Of a DNA stretch of 64,000 nt, positions 1 through 15,000 are shown one piece after another. A program made the translations under genes and the position numbers. Under the pieces are notes generated by a model that did no database searches, was not told where the DNA came from, and worked only from the letters and a program-made list of their open reading frames with translations. The first letter of the stretch is position 1, and every line of letters begins with the position of its first letter. The stretch is taken from positions 80,486-144,485 of the IMG/VR virus record IMGVR_UViG_3300022188_000007. The stretch is one strand, 5' to 3'. Origin of the DNA: a virus.

Positions 1-2
1 GT

Positions 3-3000
3 GGAACAGAGAATACCCCATTAACTGTTTTAAATAATCTATTACCAGAGCTTTTTAGAAATGAAAAACATATGGCTAAAATTGCCATGACATTGCAGGC
101 AGTAAAACCGGAAGCCGGTAAAGATACCGCATCCAGTCAAGCGCTATTAAACGCATTAGCAAAAATGAAGCCGGTAGAAGACCAACCCAGTAGTGGTAGA
201 GAAAAGGCCGTATTTGAAGAAGGTATAAAGACTAAGTTATATGATACTAAAATGACTAATGCTATTAATGCCAACTTTTTTAAACTTAATACCGGACAAG
301 ACACTGAAGCTCTGAATAGGCAGTTGAAGTTATTTGAAAGAAACTTAGGGTACGGTGGCGGAGTTATACGACAGGGTGCTCAATATGAGCCTACTGCTAA
401 TTTAGCAAGTCGTTTTCCCCTAGACCTTAAATCCATGGGCAACACAATGGGGGAAGAACTACATACCATGATGAATGAGTTTTTACGTGTAGGGGTACAG
501 AAAGGGCTGGATGTAAAACATGCTGGAGAGACCCCAATTGCTACTGAAATGGCAAATCTAATATCTAAAGGGTCCCCAGGCGTTTCAAGCTTAATAGAAA
601 AGATAAATGCCGGAGAAGGCTCATACGGCGACCTTACTGATTTTGCAGAGGCAAATAAGAAATCCTTAGGGCGTAGATTAGGTGGTATGTCTACCGAAGA
701 TTTGTATCTTGATGCAGCCAGTATTGCTGGAGGTAGAGGTGAGTCTACTACTAAACTAGATCCAGGTAATAGAGAAGAGCTTAAAGAATACATCACTAAA
801 TCTATAGGATTTGAGGGCTTTCTTCACGAGCTGAGTAATCAAGTAATTGAAGCGGCGCATGAAGGGCTTATGAAGTCAGTTAGTGCTTGGTCCGATACCA
901 AAAAACAAAAAGAATTTAAAGGTAGTTCAGCAGAAGACTATGTAAAGGCTTCTATTAGAAAACAACTTAAGGGTGACGGTATTAATATATTGGATTCAGC
1001 GGAAAGTCCTCTAATGCCTTTATATAAAATGAGGACCTCTGGCGCATCAGGCTATCAACAACGTGGTCTATATCAGGATAAATATGGTGACGTAGAGGCT
1101 CCTGAACTCGAAGGAATCTTCCAAGGCAAAGAGGCTGATGCTTATGCCGCTAAGTATAAGGAAGCTAAAGCAGTAGCTAAAAATATACAGGATGCTCTTA
1201 TAGACTTTAGTTCTAATAAAGGTGGTAATAAGAAAGGCAGTTATTCAATGCTACTTGAAAGCAGTATAGAGAATATCTACGCTGATCAGAAAGAGATTAT
1301 GAAGTTAGTACAGGAAATGACACTTGAGAAAGATAGAACTTCTTCAAGTGTAATGGATAGATTAAGTGGTGACGCACCTATGCATGGTTTTGCCAGGGAA
1401 GCTCTAGGTAAGAAGAACAGTAAAACTCAGAAAGAATTTCTAGAGAAATATAGTAGAATTGTAGGAGTTCCTAGCCTAGGTCAAGAATCCACAGCACTTC
1501 TGAAACAAGAGTATCTTCCTCAGGCAGCTTTCCTAGCTAATGCAGAGAAGGGGCCAGCACCACTTCAAGGTGAAACTACAGACGGAGCATATCAAGATAT
1601 ATTAGATGCCCATGATAAAGCTGTAGATAAGTTAAAAGAACAATATCTAGCGGATGCTATAGTAATAGCTCAAACAGATAATATATTAAAAGCAGCCAAA
1701 ACTAAAACAGGAGAAGCAACCTTTTTAACGCAACTACTCCCCACCTCTAAAGGTGATTATGCTAGTAAATCTTATGATGATCGTAGACAACGTATATCTC
1801 AAATCGCAAAGGAGAAAGTCCAAAGAGCTAATTTTGAACAACTCACTCATCCAAGAGGCTTAGAGAGAGATGCTTTTGGCAGATCAATGCCAAGTGGAGG
1901 AGGTCCAGGAGGTCCAGGAGCACTGAGCGTAGGTGGTACAGGGCCAATTGTGGACGTAAATATTGCTAGTGTTGCTGAAGGTGTAGGCGTCTTCCTAGGA
2001 AGGGCAGCCGGAATGGCCAAGACTACTGAGGATACTAGTCCTAGATTTACAATTTCTGAAGAATTAGAAAAAAAATTAGTAAGGGCTGAGGAGATAGTAG
2101 ATGAGATTACCGGTGGTTTAAATAAGGCTACAGGTGATAGTTTTGCTAATAAATATAGAGCCAGTGGGTTAAAGGGAGGTCAAGGGCTAGACCAAATAAA
2201 TGAAATTAAAAAACAGATGCAGGGCATCAAAGCGGGTAGGAAAGCCCGAGATATTCTAGATTCATCATCTTTACTAGGTACAGGCATTCATGCTAAACTA
2301 GAAGATAGTTATAAGAAGGAGTATATAACAGAGAGACCAGTCAGGTACGACTCAGTAGCTGGAGAAATCTCTGGCACAGTAGATGCAATTAAATATGATG
2401 ATAATGAGATTGCTACTCATATAGTAGATATTAAAACTACAAGTCAAAAGAACTACGACGATTTAAAACAAGCTGTAGCTAGATTCCAAGAAAAAACTGG
2501 TAAAGAAACTCCTACACTAGATGAGATAAAAGACTATGTAGGTAAGAATCTAAAAGATAGTAAATTAGGTGATGTAGCCTCTCAGCTGAATCTATATCTT
2601 GCTGCCACCAGTGAGGATGCTAAAGCATCCGCTCATTTCTATAGTAGAACTAACCCTGATCAAGAACCTATTAAGCTAGACCAGTTTTTTGATAAAGAGC
2701 GGCTAGATAATGATGTTGCTGCGGTAGGTCAAGCTAGAAGGGAGATTAAGTTGGAAGGCGGATCATTCGCTAAAACAGCTTCTTATACTGAAGCCGAAGA
2801 GATAGAAGTTTTACTGAAAAAGAAAGAAGTGGCCGAAGCAACTATAGCTGAATTAATAGCTACCAGTACAGAGTATTATACACTAGTAACAAAGCAGGGT
2901 CTCCGTGCAAGAAAGAATCTACCTTCAACAGGCGGCCTATCTGATAAAAGTTTAAATATGATAGGTACACGTGCTAGAGAATTTCAAGCACAGTCTGTTA

Positions 3001-6000
3001 AATTTGATGATATGGTTACAGCGAATCCTATAGCTGAAGGTCGAGAGACTTATAAAGTGCATCAGAACCTTAATGTGCTGCATGAGCGTGCTAAATATTT
3101 TCAACAAAAAGAGGGTTATGAAACGTCTGGTCCCCGGTTTGATAAAATGCACCCCCAGATCCAAGAAAGAGTAACGGAGCACGGCGAGAAGGGCCCAGGG
3201 GGCGCAGCCTTTAGTGCCCTAGTGACTGAGCTTAAAGATACTGGTAAAATTGAGGGCGGAGAGATTAATGCAGCATGGAAGGCATACAGATTAGCTGTGG
3301 GGGATTACTTTGTTAAAAAGATGGCTGCTGCAAGAAAGGAATTAGATAATACAGACCCAGGGGCTGATAATATAGTAAATGTTTTCGGTGCCTACCAGAA
3401 GTCTGTTCAAGCTTTTCAGGATTTTGCTAAGCATGGTCTAGGCAAACCTACAGATATTTATACTTATAATAAACAGTACTTACATGCAGAATCTGCAAGA
3501 GGGGCCGGAATTTATATGGATTCAGCTGCCCTTCAAAAAAAAGCATCTCAGCCTCTAGGAGAAGACCCCACATTACGTAATATCTTCCAAAATATGACTA
3601 ATCTAGAGGGCGACTCGGTACCAATTCCTAGAGATTCTGTTAGGGCAGCATTGGAAGATTTAATGGATATGGATAGATCATTGATTAATCTTTATACAAA
3701 TGCAGAAAAAGTAGCCCATATGGGCAAAGATATAAATCTAGGATGGAATTTTGATAAAGTAAAAGGCGGATTATCTAGATTAAGAGCAGCCCTAGACTTA
3801 CAACTGAAACAACCAGTAGGTGAGCTTTATAATGAAGATCAGATAACCTATCTTAGAACAGTTTTAAAGGAATTAAAAGGACTGGAGACTATTTATATCA
3901 GCCTAGATCTGGATACAGACTCTTTTAAGAATCCCACAGGTGAATATAAATTCCCGACTTTAGTTCCTGTACCGAAACAATTATCTAGAGACCAGCAGTC
4001 TGCCATGCATTACCAGAATATTGAAAAAATTAAAGGTCATTATAGAACACCAGAGGCAGAAGGTGGGGCCAGGGAAGGGGATTCCTTTGTTTATAATGCT
4101 AAGACTTTCGGGCCTAGCGGTAAACAGATGGATAACCAGAGATTTGTAATTTCTAAATACGGTGAAGCAATAAATAGTGCAGGGAAGTCTGTTCCAATTC
4201 TGAAAAGTAGGCTAGATAACTTAAATAAATCCTTAGTGGACGGTAACAGAACTTTCAGTGTTGCTATAGAGAGAGTAGTTAAATGGGGCGCAGCCGCCAC
4301 ACTAGTTTATGGTGGACTAAGTTATATTAAAGATGCTGTTAAACACATGTCTGATGTTGAGACTGCTATGGCTAGATTACAGATGGTGATGAATCCATTA
4401 ACTACTGATTTCGACTCTCTACAAAAAGCAGCTTTAGGTTTTGCTAAGCAGTATGGTGTGGAGACTACGGATGTTTTAGGTAGTATGAAGGTATTTGCAC
4501 AGCAAGGTTTGAGCCAAGGGGAAGTAGAAGAGAGGACCCAAACTTCTACATTAGCAGCTAATGTTACAACTTTGAGTGCTGTAGACGCTACTGAAGCCTT
4601 AACTGCAGCTATGAAGGTATTTAGAGCCGAGGGTGAGAGTTCTATGAGGTTCTTAGATTCTTGGAGTCAAGTAGAGGCAAGGGCAGCTATTACAGCCGGC
4701 GATTTAGCCGATGCCATAAAAAAATCAGCTTCTGCTGGTAGGAATGCCGGGTTCACTTTTGATGAGTTGAATGGTATGGTAGCTGCTATAGGGTCTACTA
4801 CACGTCAAACAGGTAAAGAGGTAGGTACTTCTTTAAGATTTATCTTCAGACGAATTTCAGCGGATAAAGGACCTAAAGCTCTAAAAGGTGTAGGAGTAGC
4901 AACTACTACACCGAAAGGCACACTCAGACCTGGTTATAAGGTACTTGAGGATTTGGCAGGTAAGTGGGAAGAGTTAGAACAAGCTCAAAAACTAAGTATA
5001 GCCCAGGCTATTGGTGGTACTCGTCAGTACAACCAGGTATTAGTATTGATGGATAACTGGGACCAAGTAGTGAAAAGCACAACCGATAGTATGAATGCTA
5101 AAGGTTCAGCTGAAAGAAGAAACCTTAAGTTGATGAAAACTTATTCTAAGCAATTAGAACAAACTAAAGCAGTCTTTTCTGCGTTAAAAGTAGAAGTAGG
5201 TAAAGTAGTTCTTCCTAGTTTTAAAGCAGGTCTAACCGGTATAAGAGGATTGGTAGAAGCGGTGAATAATGTCCCCGCATCTTTTAAATTAGCTGGAGCC
5301 GGGATGGTGTTATTTGTGGGATATATAACTAAAGGGGCTGAGGCCCTTAATACCATAATGAGCCTAGTAGATAGAACTAAACTTTCTTTTTCAGCCCTAA
5401 AAGATGATTTTTCTAAAGGGATAGATAAAGGGATGTTTGAGGTCTTTGGTAAAGGTACTCCAGAGCTAGATTCAGATTTATTTGGTCTTTCTAAGTTAAG
5501 TGATACTGGTACTGTAAATATTGATGATATGGAAAGCTCTTTAGGTAAGTTAGCTTTCGGGGCTTTATCAGCAGGTCAAGCCTTCAATAAATTCGCAGGC
5601 ATAGTAGGCTCTGACTCTGCGTCTGCAGTTTCTGCAGTCGGTAAATACGTGACAGCCTTTGGCGCTCTAGTAGAAAAAACAGGCACCGGTATATCTTTAA
5701 TACCAGGGATACCTGGTCCAGTAGACGAAGCTGTAGGGGTAGCAACAAGCTTTACAGGCAAAGCAATAAAAGGTACTGGCGGAGCTTTTGATTTTGTAGG
5801 TGATAAGGTGGGTAAAGGGGCCCAGTCCTGGATGGAGGGCTTTGCTTCACAGAATACATCTGCAATGAAATCAATGGCCCCACTTTTAGGTACATTAGGG
5901 GGGATAGCTTTATTAGCCCCAACAATAATAGACGCATTCAAAAACTTAACTCAATCTGCAACAGACTATAAAGATGAGCAGTTAAATAGGTTGGAGGTAG

Positions 6001-9000
6001 ATGCTAAGGAGATTGATTCTCTACAGGGATTAATTACTTCATATAAAAATTTACAAGATCAGAAAGAGAAGATAACTAGATTATCAGACCCAAAGGTTCA
6101 GGCTAAGGGTATAAAACGTGGCGAATATAAAAGCCCTATCTTGGAAAAGATTGACGCTTTAAAGGCTACTAGAACATTTGATTCTAACTTAGGCGCTATG
6201 GACCCTAGCATGATAGCAGGTTTCGATGAGTTTGGCCGTGTAATATTAAGTAATACAGCTAATCTAACAGGATATCTAGAGGAATTAAAAAGAGCCAAGA
6301 CTGTCACACTAGCCTTATCTAAACTTAAAATAGCAGCCCGTTTTACAGACGATCTTACTGAGACGGGGGGCAATCAAGAATGGAAGCAGCAGGTTAAATC
6401 ACTTGCAGCCGAATTCCCATTAATTGGTGAAATGTTGGCTAAGAATATCACTGTAGGGCCTAAGAAAGCACTAGAAGTTATAAGAGAAGAGCTAGATCAA
6501 CTTTTAGCGGCTAAAGCAGAAGCCCCTATGTCTACGGCATTTGATTCAGACATAGAGAGATCATTAACAGCACATGCTAAAGTATTAAAAACTTTCAGTG
6601 CTACATATGCAGAACTAGGTAAAACCTTAAGTAGTATAAGTACTGAAGGTGCTACTGTAACTGATATCGCGGATCTATATAAATCACCAGACGCATTGAA
6701 GACGTTTGATCTTCAGGCCGCATATGAAGATAAATACCAGATTGCTGAAGTAAGGGGAACTGTTAGTGGTAGAGACATCGCAGCATCTAAAGTATTAAGA
6801 ACTCAATCAAGTGGACTGGGTTCTTATATAGAAGCGTCTAGTGTTCTTACTGAAGCTAATTTATTTTCGGCAGGACGATTACCTAGGAAACCCAAGAAAG
6901 ATGGCACTATAGGTGCATCAGATAATGACCTTGTTACACTTAATAAAAACTTTGCAGAGAAATATGGTATTGCTACAGGCCAAGCTACTTTGAAAATAGG
7001 TAAAGACCATAAGTTATTCTTAGAATTTATAGACGCACTCACAACAACCCCGACTACTAAAGAGTTTTCACAAGCAGAAATTGAAGCAGCAGCAAGAGCT
7101 TTTTTCCCTGTTGATGAGATATTACAAAAGGCCCAAATAAGTGTAACTAAGCTTAATACTTTTGTAGCTGGAGCGTCAGCAGGTATATTAGGGGTATCTG
7201 AAAAAAAATTAAATACACGTCAGTTTGATTTAGGTGAACGCTTCTACGATCAAATTCCTACTAATGTATTATTACAGACTGAAAAAGGTTACAATACAAA
7301 AACAGGTACTTTTGGAAAACAGGACTATAAAGAAGATTATAGTTCAGACTTTATTGATAAGTATTATGATCCCCTACAAAAGTATAACACAGCCAAATCT
7401 GCCTTAGGGGGAGACAACGCCTCATTGGACGCCTCAGTATTAGGAGGTCTGGCCGAACAACTTCGAGGCCTACAAGATATTTTAAAAAACAATTCAATAG
7501 CTTTTCAATATAGAGCAGCAATAGAGGATTTAAATAAAGCACTGTATGAGGGGGCTAGAGCCACAAGGAAAAGTATACTTGTAGAACAAGAAAGGCAAAA
7601 AGTTGATAAACATACTGCTGGGTTTATGCGCGGTAAAACTAAAGGCGTGGCTTCTATTGATCAGGGGGTTACTAACTATAAAGATTTAAATGATCAGCAA
7701 AGAGCCTCGTTAATGTTTAAAGATTATGATGCCCTAGCAAAGAAAATTCTTGTACAAGAGACTAGTATTGAAGGCTTAATAGGCCAGTCTAAGTCAGTTG
7801 CAAGCACCTATGCGGATATCCAAGAGATAGGTAAAGCTCCTGAAGGTTTTGATGCAATAATGACTAGGGGCCGTAATGTTGAGTTAATGAGTATTATGGA
7901 TAAAGTAGATAACGATAAGGGGGCTGCTCAAATTTCAATGAGAGTTTCGGAACTGAAGTCTCCTTTAGAGGGTATTTTAGCGAACACCGACATAATGGCC
8001 GCCAATACCTATGGAAGACCAGGGGATATTAAAAGAGCTGCAGCTACTGCAGAAGAGAACTTAGTTATAGCCGAACAAAGGAAGCTTGCAGGTAAAGGCC
8101 CATTGGATAATACTGTTGACAATAAAACTGATCCAGTGAAAACATTCAAAAGTCTTCAGAAACTAATGACCATCAGAGACGCCGCCGCAAAGGAAGGAGA
8201 TACTGTTACTGTACGTGCACTGGACAATACACTTGCTGATTCTTATGGTAGGGCTTTGAAAGTATATGGTATGAAGGATTTTGCTAGGTTAACTAAACTA
8301 GTTGCTCCTACCAAGTTTTTTTCTTCCAATAACAAGGAATTAGTGGCATCAAGGGCATCCGCTTTAGCACAAAAAGGTATAGGTACAACTCCAGACAGAA
8401 TGATGCAATCTATAGAGTCTGCTAAGATGGCAAAAGCCGCCCTAAGGACTCAGAGCTTTATTGATAAGTTAACTGCCTTTAAAGCCCCTGAGAAAGAGAT
8501 CGAGCGTGCAAAGAATAGGCAGTGGTATGTACCTTCTAAAGAAGTAAGGGACTATGAAAAAGCCTACGCAACAGATCCCAGTAAACCACTAATAAATCCT
8601 AAAATATTTGAGAAGGCTCTAATCGCTGGAGCAATACTTCCTGCTTTTCAGGGGAAATCTTTGGGTGAGAAGAGAACTACTATAGAAGATCAAATAAACA
8701 GGTTACAGAAACAAAAAGATAATTACCCTAAGGAAGGTAAAGAGGCTGAAAAGCTAGGGATTGATAAAAAAATAGAAGGCTATCAAAAGATATTAACGGA
8801 TGATTTAGATCCTCAACAATTTGTAACTTCCACTTTACAAGGGCTATCAACAACAGCACTTGCTGCATACGAAGGGGTGGGAATATTCGGAGGCTCCCAG
8901 TCTGATAAAGAAAATATGGCTGCCGTAGGTGCAGGTCTTTTTGTTATAATGAAATCACTAGAGTCTAGAATAGGTAAAGACAATATGCCACAATATTTCA

Positions 9001-12000
9001 AGGACTTTTCTAAAGAAGCAGTGGATAAGATTAAGATCGCGGTTGAAACAGGAGATTACTCTGATATGGCCAATGATCTAGGTAAAAAAACCAAAAAGTT
9101 TTTAAAGGGTTTTAATAAGTCCATGGAAGCTCAAACCGAAAAGGCGGAAGACGCAGGCATTGACCCTGAGAAAGACATTAGAGAACGTCGTAAAAGACTA
9201 AAAAAGTTAAATGCTACCCTGGATCTGGAGAGTACTACTAAGTCTCTTAATGAGGTCACTGATGTAGGGAGCAACAATTTGTTGAGAGGGTTAGAAGCCA
9301 TAGCAGTTGTAATGACTGCGCAAGCAGTTGGGGGCTGGAAATCTAAAAAAGGGGAAACAGCAGCCAGAGTCAAGGATGGTGTAAACGTAGCTAAACAACA
9401 AGGTCTAGCTTCTTTAGCTTACTCTGAAAAGAATGCTGCAGCCGTAGATGCCTACATAGGAAAGCTTGTACTGACCCAAAAGGAGTTGGCAGAGAAGAAA
9501 GGTCCTGATGGCGGAGCAATTAATATAGTTATGGATGTTATGGAGGACTTTAAAACTAGTTTAACATTGGCTGCTGCCGAAGGTAAAACACTTGAGGAAG
9601 CAATGTCAGGGCTTCAAGATAAAATAGGTGACACTAAAGTTTTTACCGGTATTTACACAGATGTGGCTAAATTAATAGGAGCTATGGAGAACTTTAGAGC
9701 AGAACTTCAAAAATCATTTACAACTTTTGATGATAAACGTTTATTAGATCCTACACGTTCTTTAAAGGGAGAGTTATTGGGTTTTGGGGGCGAGACAACT
9801 CTTCCAATAGGTAGACGTGACATGTCGACTCAACAAAGAGCTTACGCAGGTGGGTCAGACTCCTTAAGGTCATCCTTTGCAGTAATGTCTAAAGGGATTT
9901 TGATACAAGAGGCCCAAATAAAAACTTTAGGTTTTGTTAGATCTCAGATAGCTGACACTGAACAAAATATAGATTTTGGTACCAAATATGGAACATCTGA
10001 TTCACAATTAGAAGCTTGGGAGATGCACTTAAAGGGGCTTGAAGGCACTCTGGCTAACTTACAAAACGTGACTACTTTAACTAGCCAACAGTTGCAGGCG
10101 TTGGGTACTTCTATGCGAGGGGCTATTAAGTACTCAGAGGCTATCAACAAATTAAATGATGCTTTGGCAGATGTTTCTGTGGAGCACGCTGTAACTGGTA
10201 TAACAGGATTAAAAACTTATTTTGATTCTTTTGAGGTGTTGCTAGGTGGCTCAGATCCGTTAGCCGCCCAACCTGTTTCACCAGAACAAGAAAGAATGGG
10301 AGCTAAGGTAGGAGTAAGATTAGTTTCTGGTGAATCAACCTCTATGGATATAGAACGTGCCCAGTTACTCACAGAGATAAAGAATGCCACAGACTCTAAA
10401 TCTAGAACTGCTGCTAGTATAAAACTAGGAGATCTTGATGAGAAGTATAGAAGGTTAGGTATTGATAAAGAACAACAAGTCGAGAACCAGCGGCTTGGTT
10501 CTACTATGAAGCCTTATGAGGATTTTTACCGTAATATGGAAGGGTTGTTAGGAAGTAATGAATTAAATGATAAACAATATGGAGAAATTAGTGGCGTTAA
10601 AAATGAATTTAAAGAAGCCATGAAAAGAGCTACGGAAAAAATACCTATAGATGAGGCAATAGCTCAGCTGGAAGGGCAAAAAGACAACTTAGGGGCTAAT
10701 CAATTCAAGGAAGCCATGAAAGAATTAGTGGCAATGAAAGCAACAGGGACTACACAAGTATATAGAGGTATGGATAGAACCAAAGACTGGCAAGGTATTA
10801 TGAGTAGAGTCATGGCAGGTTATGATAAAGAAATAGATGCATACAAGGCTGCAACCGGTACTACTGATTTAGATACTTCTTTAGAAAACATGGTAACTAA
10901 CCCACTAGTAAATGTTATTGGGATGTCTAATCTACTTCTAGCTGAATTAGTGACACACTTTGTAGACAAAAAAACTGCGGCAGACATACTCAATGGGCCT
11001 CAAAAAAAAGAGTTAGAACCAGATTACTTATTTTCTTCAATAGTCCCTGATAAAAAAGTTGTATTAGCAGAAGCACAAGATTTTCTGAAAGGCATTAGTA
11101 TTAATCCTGCGGACAATTTAAAAACACAGCCATATGATTTCAATAACGACAATATTGATCCAAATAGAGGCCGCCCTACATTGTTTGGTAGACCTGTAGG
11201 TCCAATAAGTAAAGATGCGCTTGGGTTGCCTCCAATACAAGATAAGGTAGTACCTCCACCTCCAACAGAGGTCGAATTAGCTGCTAAAAAGCATCCTAGG
11301 TTTAAGGAAATGGAGACTTACGTGAAAAATATAAGCCTTGATCCTATAGCTAATTTAAAAACAGAGCCATTTGGCCCTAATTCTGAGCAAGACAATTCAC
11401 AAATTGTAGCTGTAAATGAACTTCAGTTAGTAACTCTAAAAAAAATAGCTACCAGTCTTAGCAGTAATGGTTCTGGTGATTCCACTGAACCTACTACTAA
11501 AGCCGCAGGCGGAAGAATCTTTGGAGAAGGTGGTCCAAGAGAAGATAAGGTACCCGCTTATTTAAGTCCAGGAGAGTTTGTAATAAGAGCAGCTGCTGCA
11601 CAACGGCTTGGTTATGAGAATCTAGATGTAATGAATAAGAAAGGGCAGGTCCCTGTGGCTTTTGAGAGTGGGGGCTCCTTAAACCAGAGGCACATAACAC
11701 AAGCACATCAGTATTTTGTAGATCCTGATGCGGTACTGCCCCCAGAGTTTAATCCAGAGTCAGAGCTATATAATAAAGGAATAACAGGTAAATATATTGA
11801 TTTACGGAAGTCAATGCTTTCTGAAGAACAGCGGGAAGCTGTTGCAGGTATCTCCACATTAAAGGGATTATATAATACTTTTTCTGATATGGCTGGTAAT
11901 GATGAGGATAAATTAAATTCTTTATTTCCTGAAGATATAATGCCTGTAATGGAGCGTTTCGAAGAGAACAAAAAAGCCCAAGAAGAGAAAGGTATATTGG

Positions 12001-15000
12001 GTTGGATGAAAGGAAAATTAAAAACCAAAAATAAGGCAACAGCAGGTGCAAGGGCAGTTACAGGCCTTGATAAGGCCGAGTTATTAAAAGAAATAAGTAC
12101 CTATGCTGACGGTGGCCGAACCATTAGTACTGTTACTGGTAAACCTATACCCACAGCAGAGGAAACAGAAGAGGGTATGGCAAAGATGCGAGAAGCTTTA
12201 GGTTTTGTAGCTTCTGTAGGTCACCCAATTACTTCTATCCCCACCTCTATCTATGGCATGTATCAAGGTTTTAAAGAAAAAGGTCTTAGTGCCCAACCAG
12301 CTGTTGAAGGTTTTGGGGGCTTAGAACTATTAAATTATATACCACAGGCTAAAAGACTCGGTAAAATGAAAACAATTTTAAGTAAAGGTTTTGGTAGATA
12401 TTTTGATAACGCAGGGGACGTGAATGATTATTTTGATATTACTGGTAAGTTAGGGGGTAAACTAACTTCATCACACGGAGATGATTTTGACGCGTTACTA
12501 GCTTCCGAGAATACTTTTGAGGAGGGCGGCTTATCTCTTTGGGATAAATTACTGGGTAAACAGTTCGATCCTACAGAGAGATGGAAGGGTAAAAAGTTAC
12601 CATCAGGTATGGGAAAATTTGATAAACCTGAGGTGACAAAAAAATTAGAAGACGAAATAAAAGCTACAAAACGCCATGATGTTCATTCTTTTAGTTTCCT
12701 ACGCGAAAAACATGGTTTTGTGAAAGCATTACAACTTTATGGTGCAGGATCTCGTTTACAAGAAGGGGCAGATATATTAAAGAAGGCTGATGGTGGTAAG
12801 ATAAGAAGTTTTATAGGTGATTCCACAGGAGTAGCAGAGGTAGGAGAAGAGTTATTTAATGAAAGAATCAATGCCCCTGTACTAACTCGGTCTGTGGCCA
12901 GTATGATTAAATCAGAGTTTGGCACCTCAGACGTAGGTAACAATCAATTAGGTGCGCCAGTAGATAAATTAATGGGCACTTCGTTTGATCCATCTGCTAC
13001 CATGTTAAAAGATAGTAGAGCTTTTACAGCTGTTGGTAATAATATAAAATCATATGCTTCTACAGCCGATTTTAATACCGGTAGAGCGAAGTCTGATAAA
13101 TTGAAGGGCAATATAGGTAAAGGTAATATAATCCCAGGTATGGATGGATTAACCTCTATATATGATGGATTCTTAACTTCCAAATACAATAGCCCCTTCT
13201 TATCGCAAGAAGAGCAATCCAACAATAGGGCTTGGTATGAAGCCACTAGAGAGCAAGAGATAACCAATAAACAGAAATATGAATTATTAGGTGATGCAAA
13301 AACAGACGCAGATAGGAAACAGCTTACTGACTACTGGCAGTCTGTGGGTAAGGCTGCTCCAAGTAAGTTTGCTGATGGAGGGAATGTCGATGAAGAAGAG
13401 CCTGTGATTGAGTGGGGACATACTACTGCTAAAGCTGTCATGGATAAATGGACAGCGGAAGCTAAAGATGCGGCTATGTATAGATCGTTACATGCTATGT
13501 CTAGTGCTGAAGATTTTGCATTAAAATTGGATAGAAATAAAAAAGCTAGAACCGACATGACCAGAATTCTAGCTGATAACGAATACTTAGATAAAGACAC
13601 CCAAGAAGGGTATGATTATTCATTTGATAAACACCGAGGATTAAGAATACTTACTGATGAAGATTCGGGGGTGAAGGTAGGTAGAGTAATTACTAAGTCA
13701 TATCGTTCTGTAGATGAAAGTTATAGACCTAGATCTATGGCAACTGTTAAGAAACAAGTACATGACCCATTTGCTATATCCGAAGATGCTTATTCTTCTG
13801 GCGCGCTTACTGATTTCTCCGAGAGATTATCTCTAGACAGTAACTATGGTAATGAGGCTTTTAGGTACCACGGTGAGGGCCGTGATATATGGAAGAATAT
13901 GCAACGCTATAAGAAATTATTTTATGGCTCTCCGGGTGAAAGTAAAGCATCTGAAGGGTATTTAGCAAAATTTCAAGCAGGCCAAAAGAACCTTGATAAA
14001 GTACGTTTAGTGATGAAGGTTTTAGAAGAAGGTGGTAATATTTATGATGACTCCAGACTTCAACAGAAAGTGGGCGGACCAGCTAGGTTAGAGGCTTTTG
14101 ATTTTGGAGGTAAGAAAGGTACTGTAGATATACCTACTAGAAATTTCAAAAGAGCTGAACTACTTAAAGAATTACAAGCGTTATATGGGGATGAATCTCA
14201 AGGGGCCATCATTAGTGCTGAGAGGATAAAGAATGAAATCTCCGCTTTAAACGCGCAGAAAATAGAAACTTCTGATGGTACAGTGGAATACATAAGGGCA
14301 GATGAACAGAAATATACGTCTGTTTTACAGGATATTAAAGACGCCGCCGTAATTGCACGAGGTGAGTTAGATCCTAAAGGCAAAAATGCAAGAAGACGGG
14401 CTGTTACAAGAGCTCAGTCCCCTCTATTATATAATTATTCTAATACGCTACGGGACAAAGAATTGGCAAGAGCAGGGTTCCTAAAGCAGACTGGCCCACC
14501 GAAAGATTTTTCCGACTTCGATAAAAAAGATATTCCAGATATGAAAAAATGGCTGGCTGCTGGAGATTATGGCTATGTAACTAGTGACACAGTGCAACGA
14601 ATGAAGGACTTTATTACGAGTGAGACATACAATGTGGGTGGTGTAGCTACTAGATCTATGCCAGTTAAACATTTTGGCGGTGTGGTAACACAAACTGGCC
14701 CAGTATTTGCTCAGAAAGGTGAATACATTATACCTAAAGGATTTAAAGATGGTACTTCGGGTTTGGGTGGTGTAACCTCCAGTCCAGCTTCCCAAGCTTT
14801 AACTTCAGGATCGATGAGATTAGATGGTTCTGAGGTATTATCACAATTAAATAGTTTAAGTTTAAAGGTGGATAATACTACGGTTAAGGTAGACACTACT
14901 GAGGCAGCAAGTAGACTATCATCTTCTATTAGTGATGCTTTTAGTGGTATAGAACCATTTAAAGTAGAAGATAAAACTCTATTAGTAGAAGATAAGGTTT

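Noticed and set aside
380-796. Minus-strand reading frame of 138 codons opposite the tape measure
   Set aside because: It has no recognisable domain and lies entirely within a strongly supported + strand gene, so it is a shadow frame.
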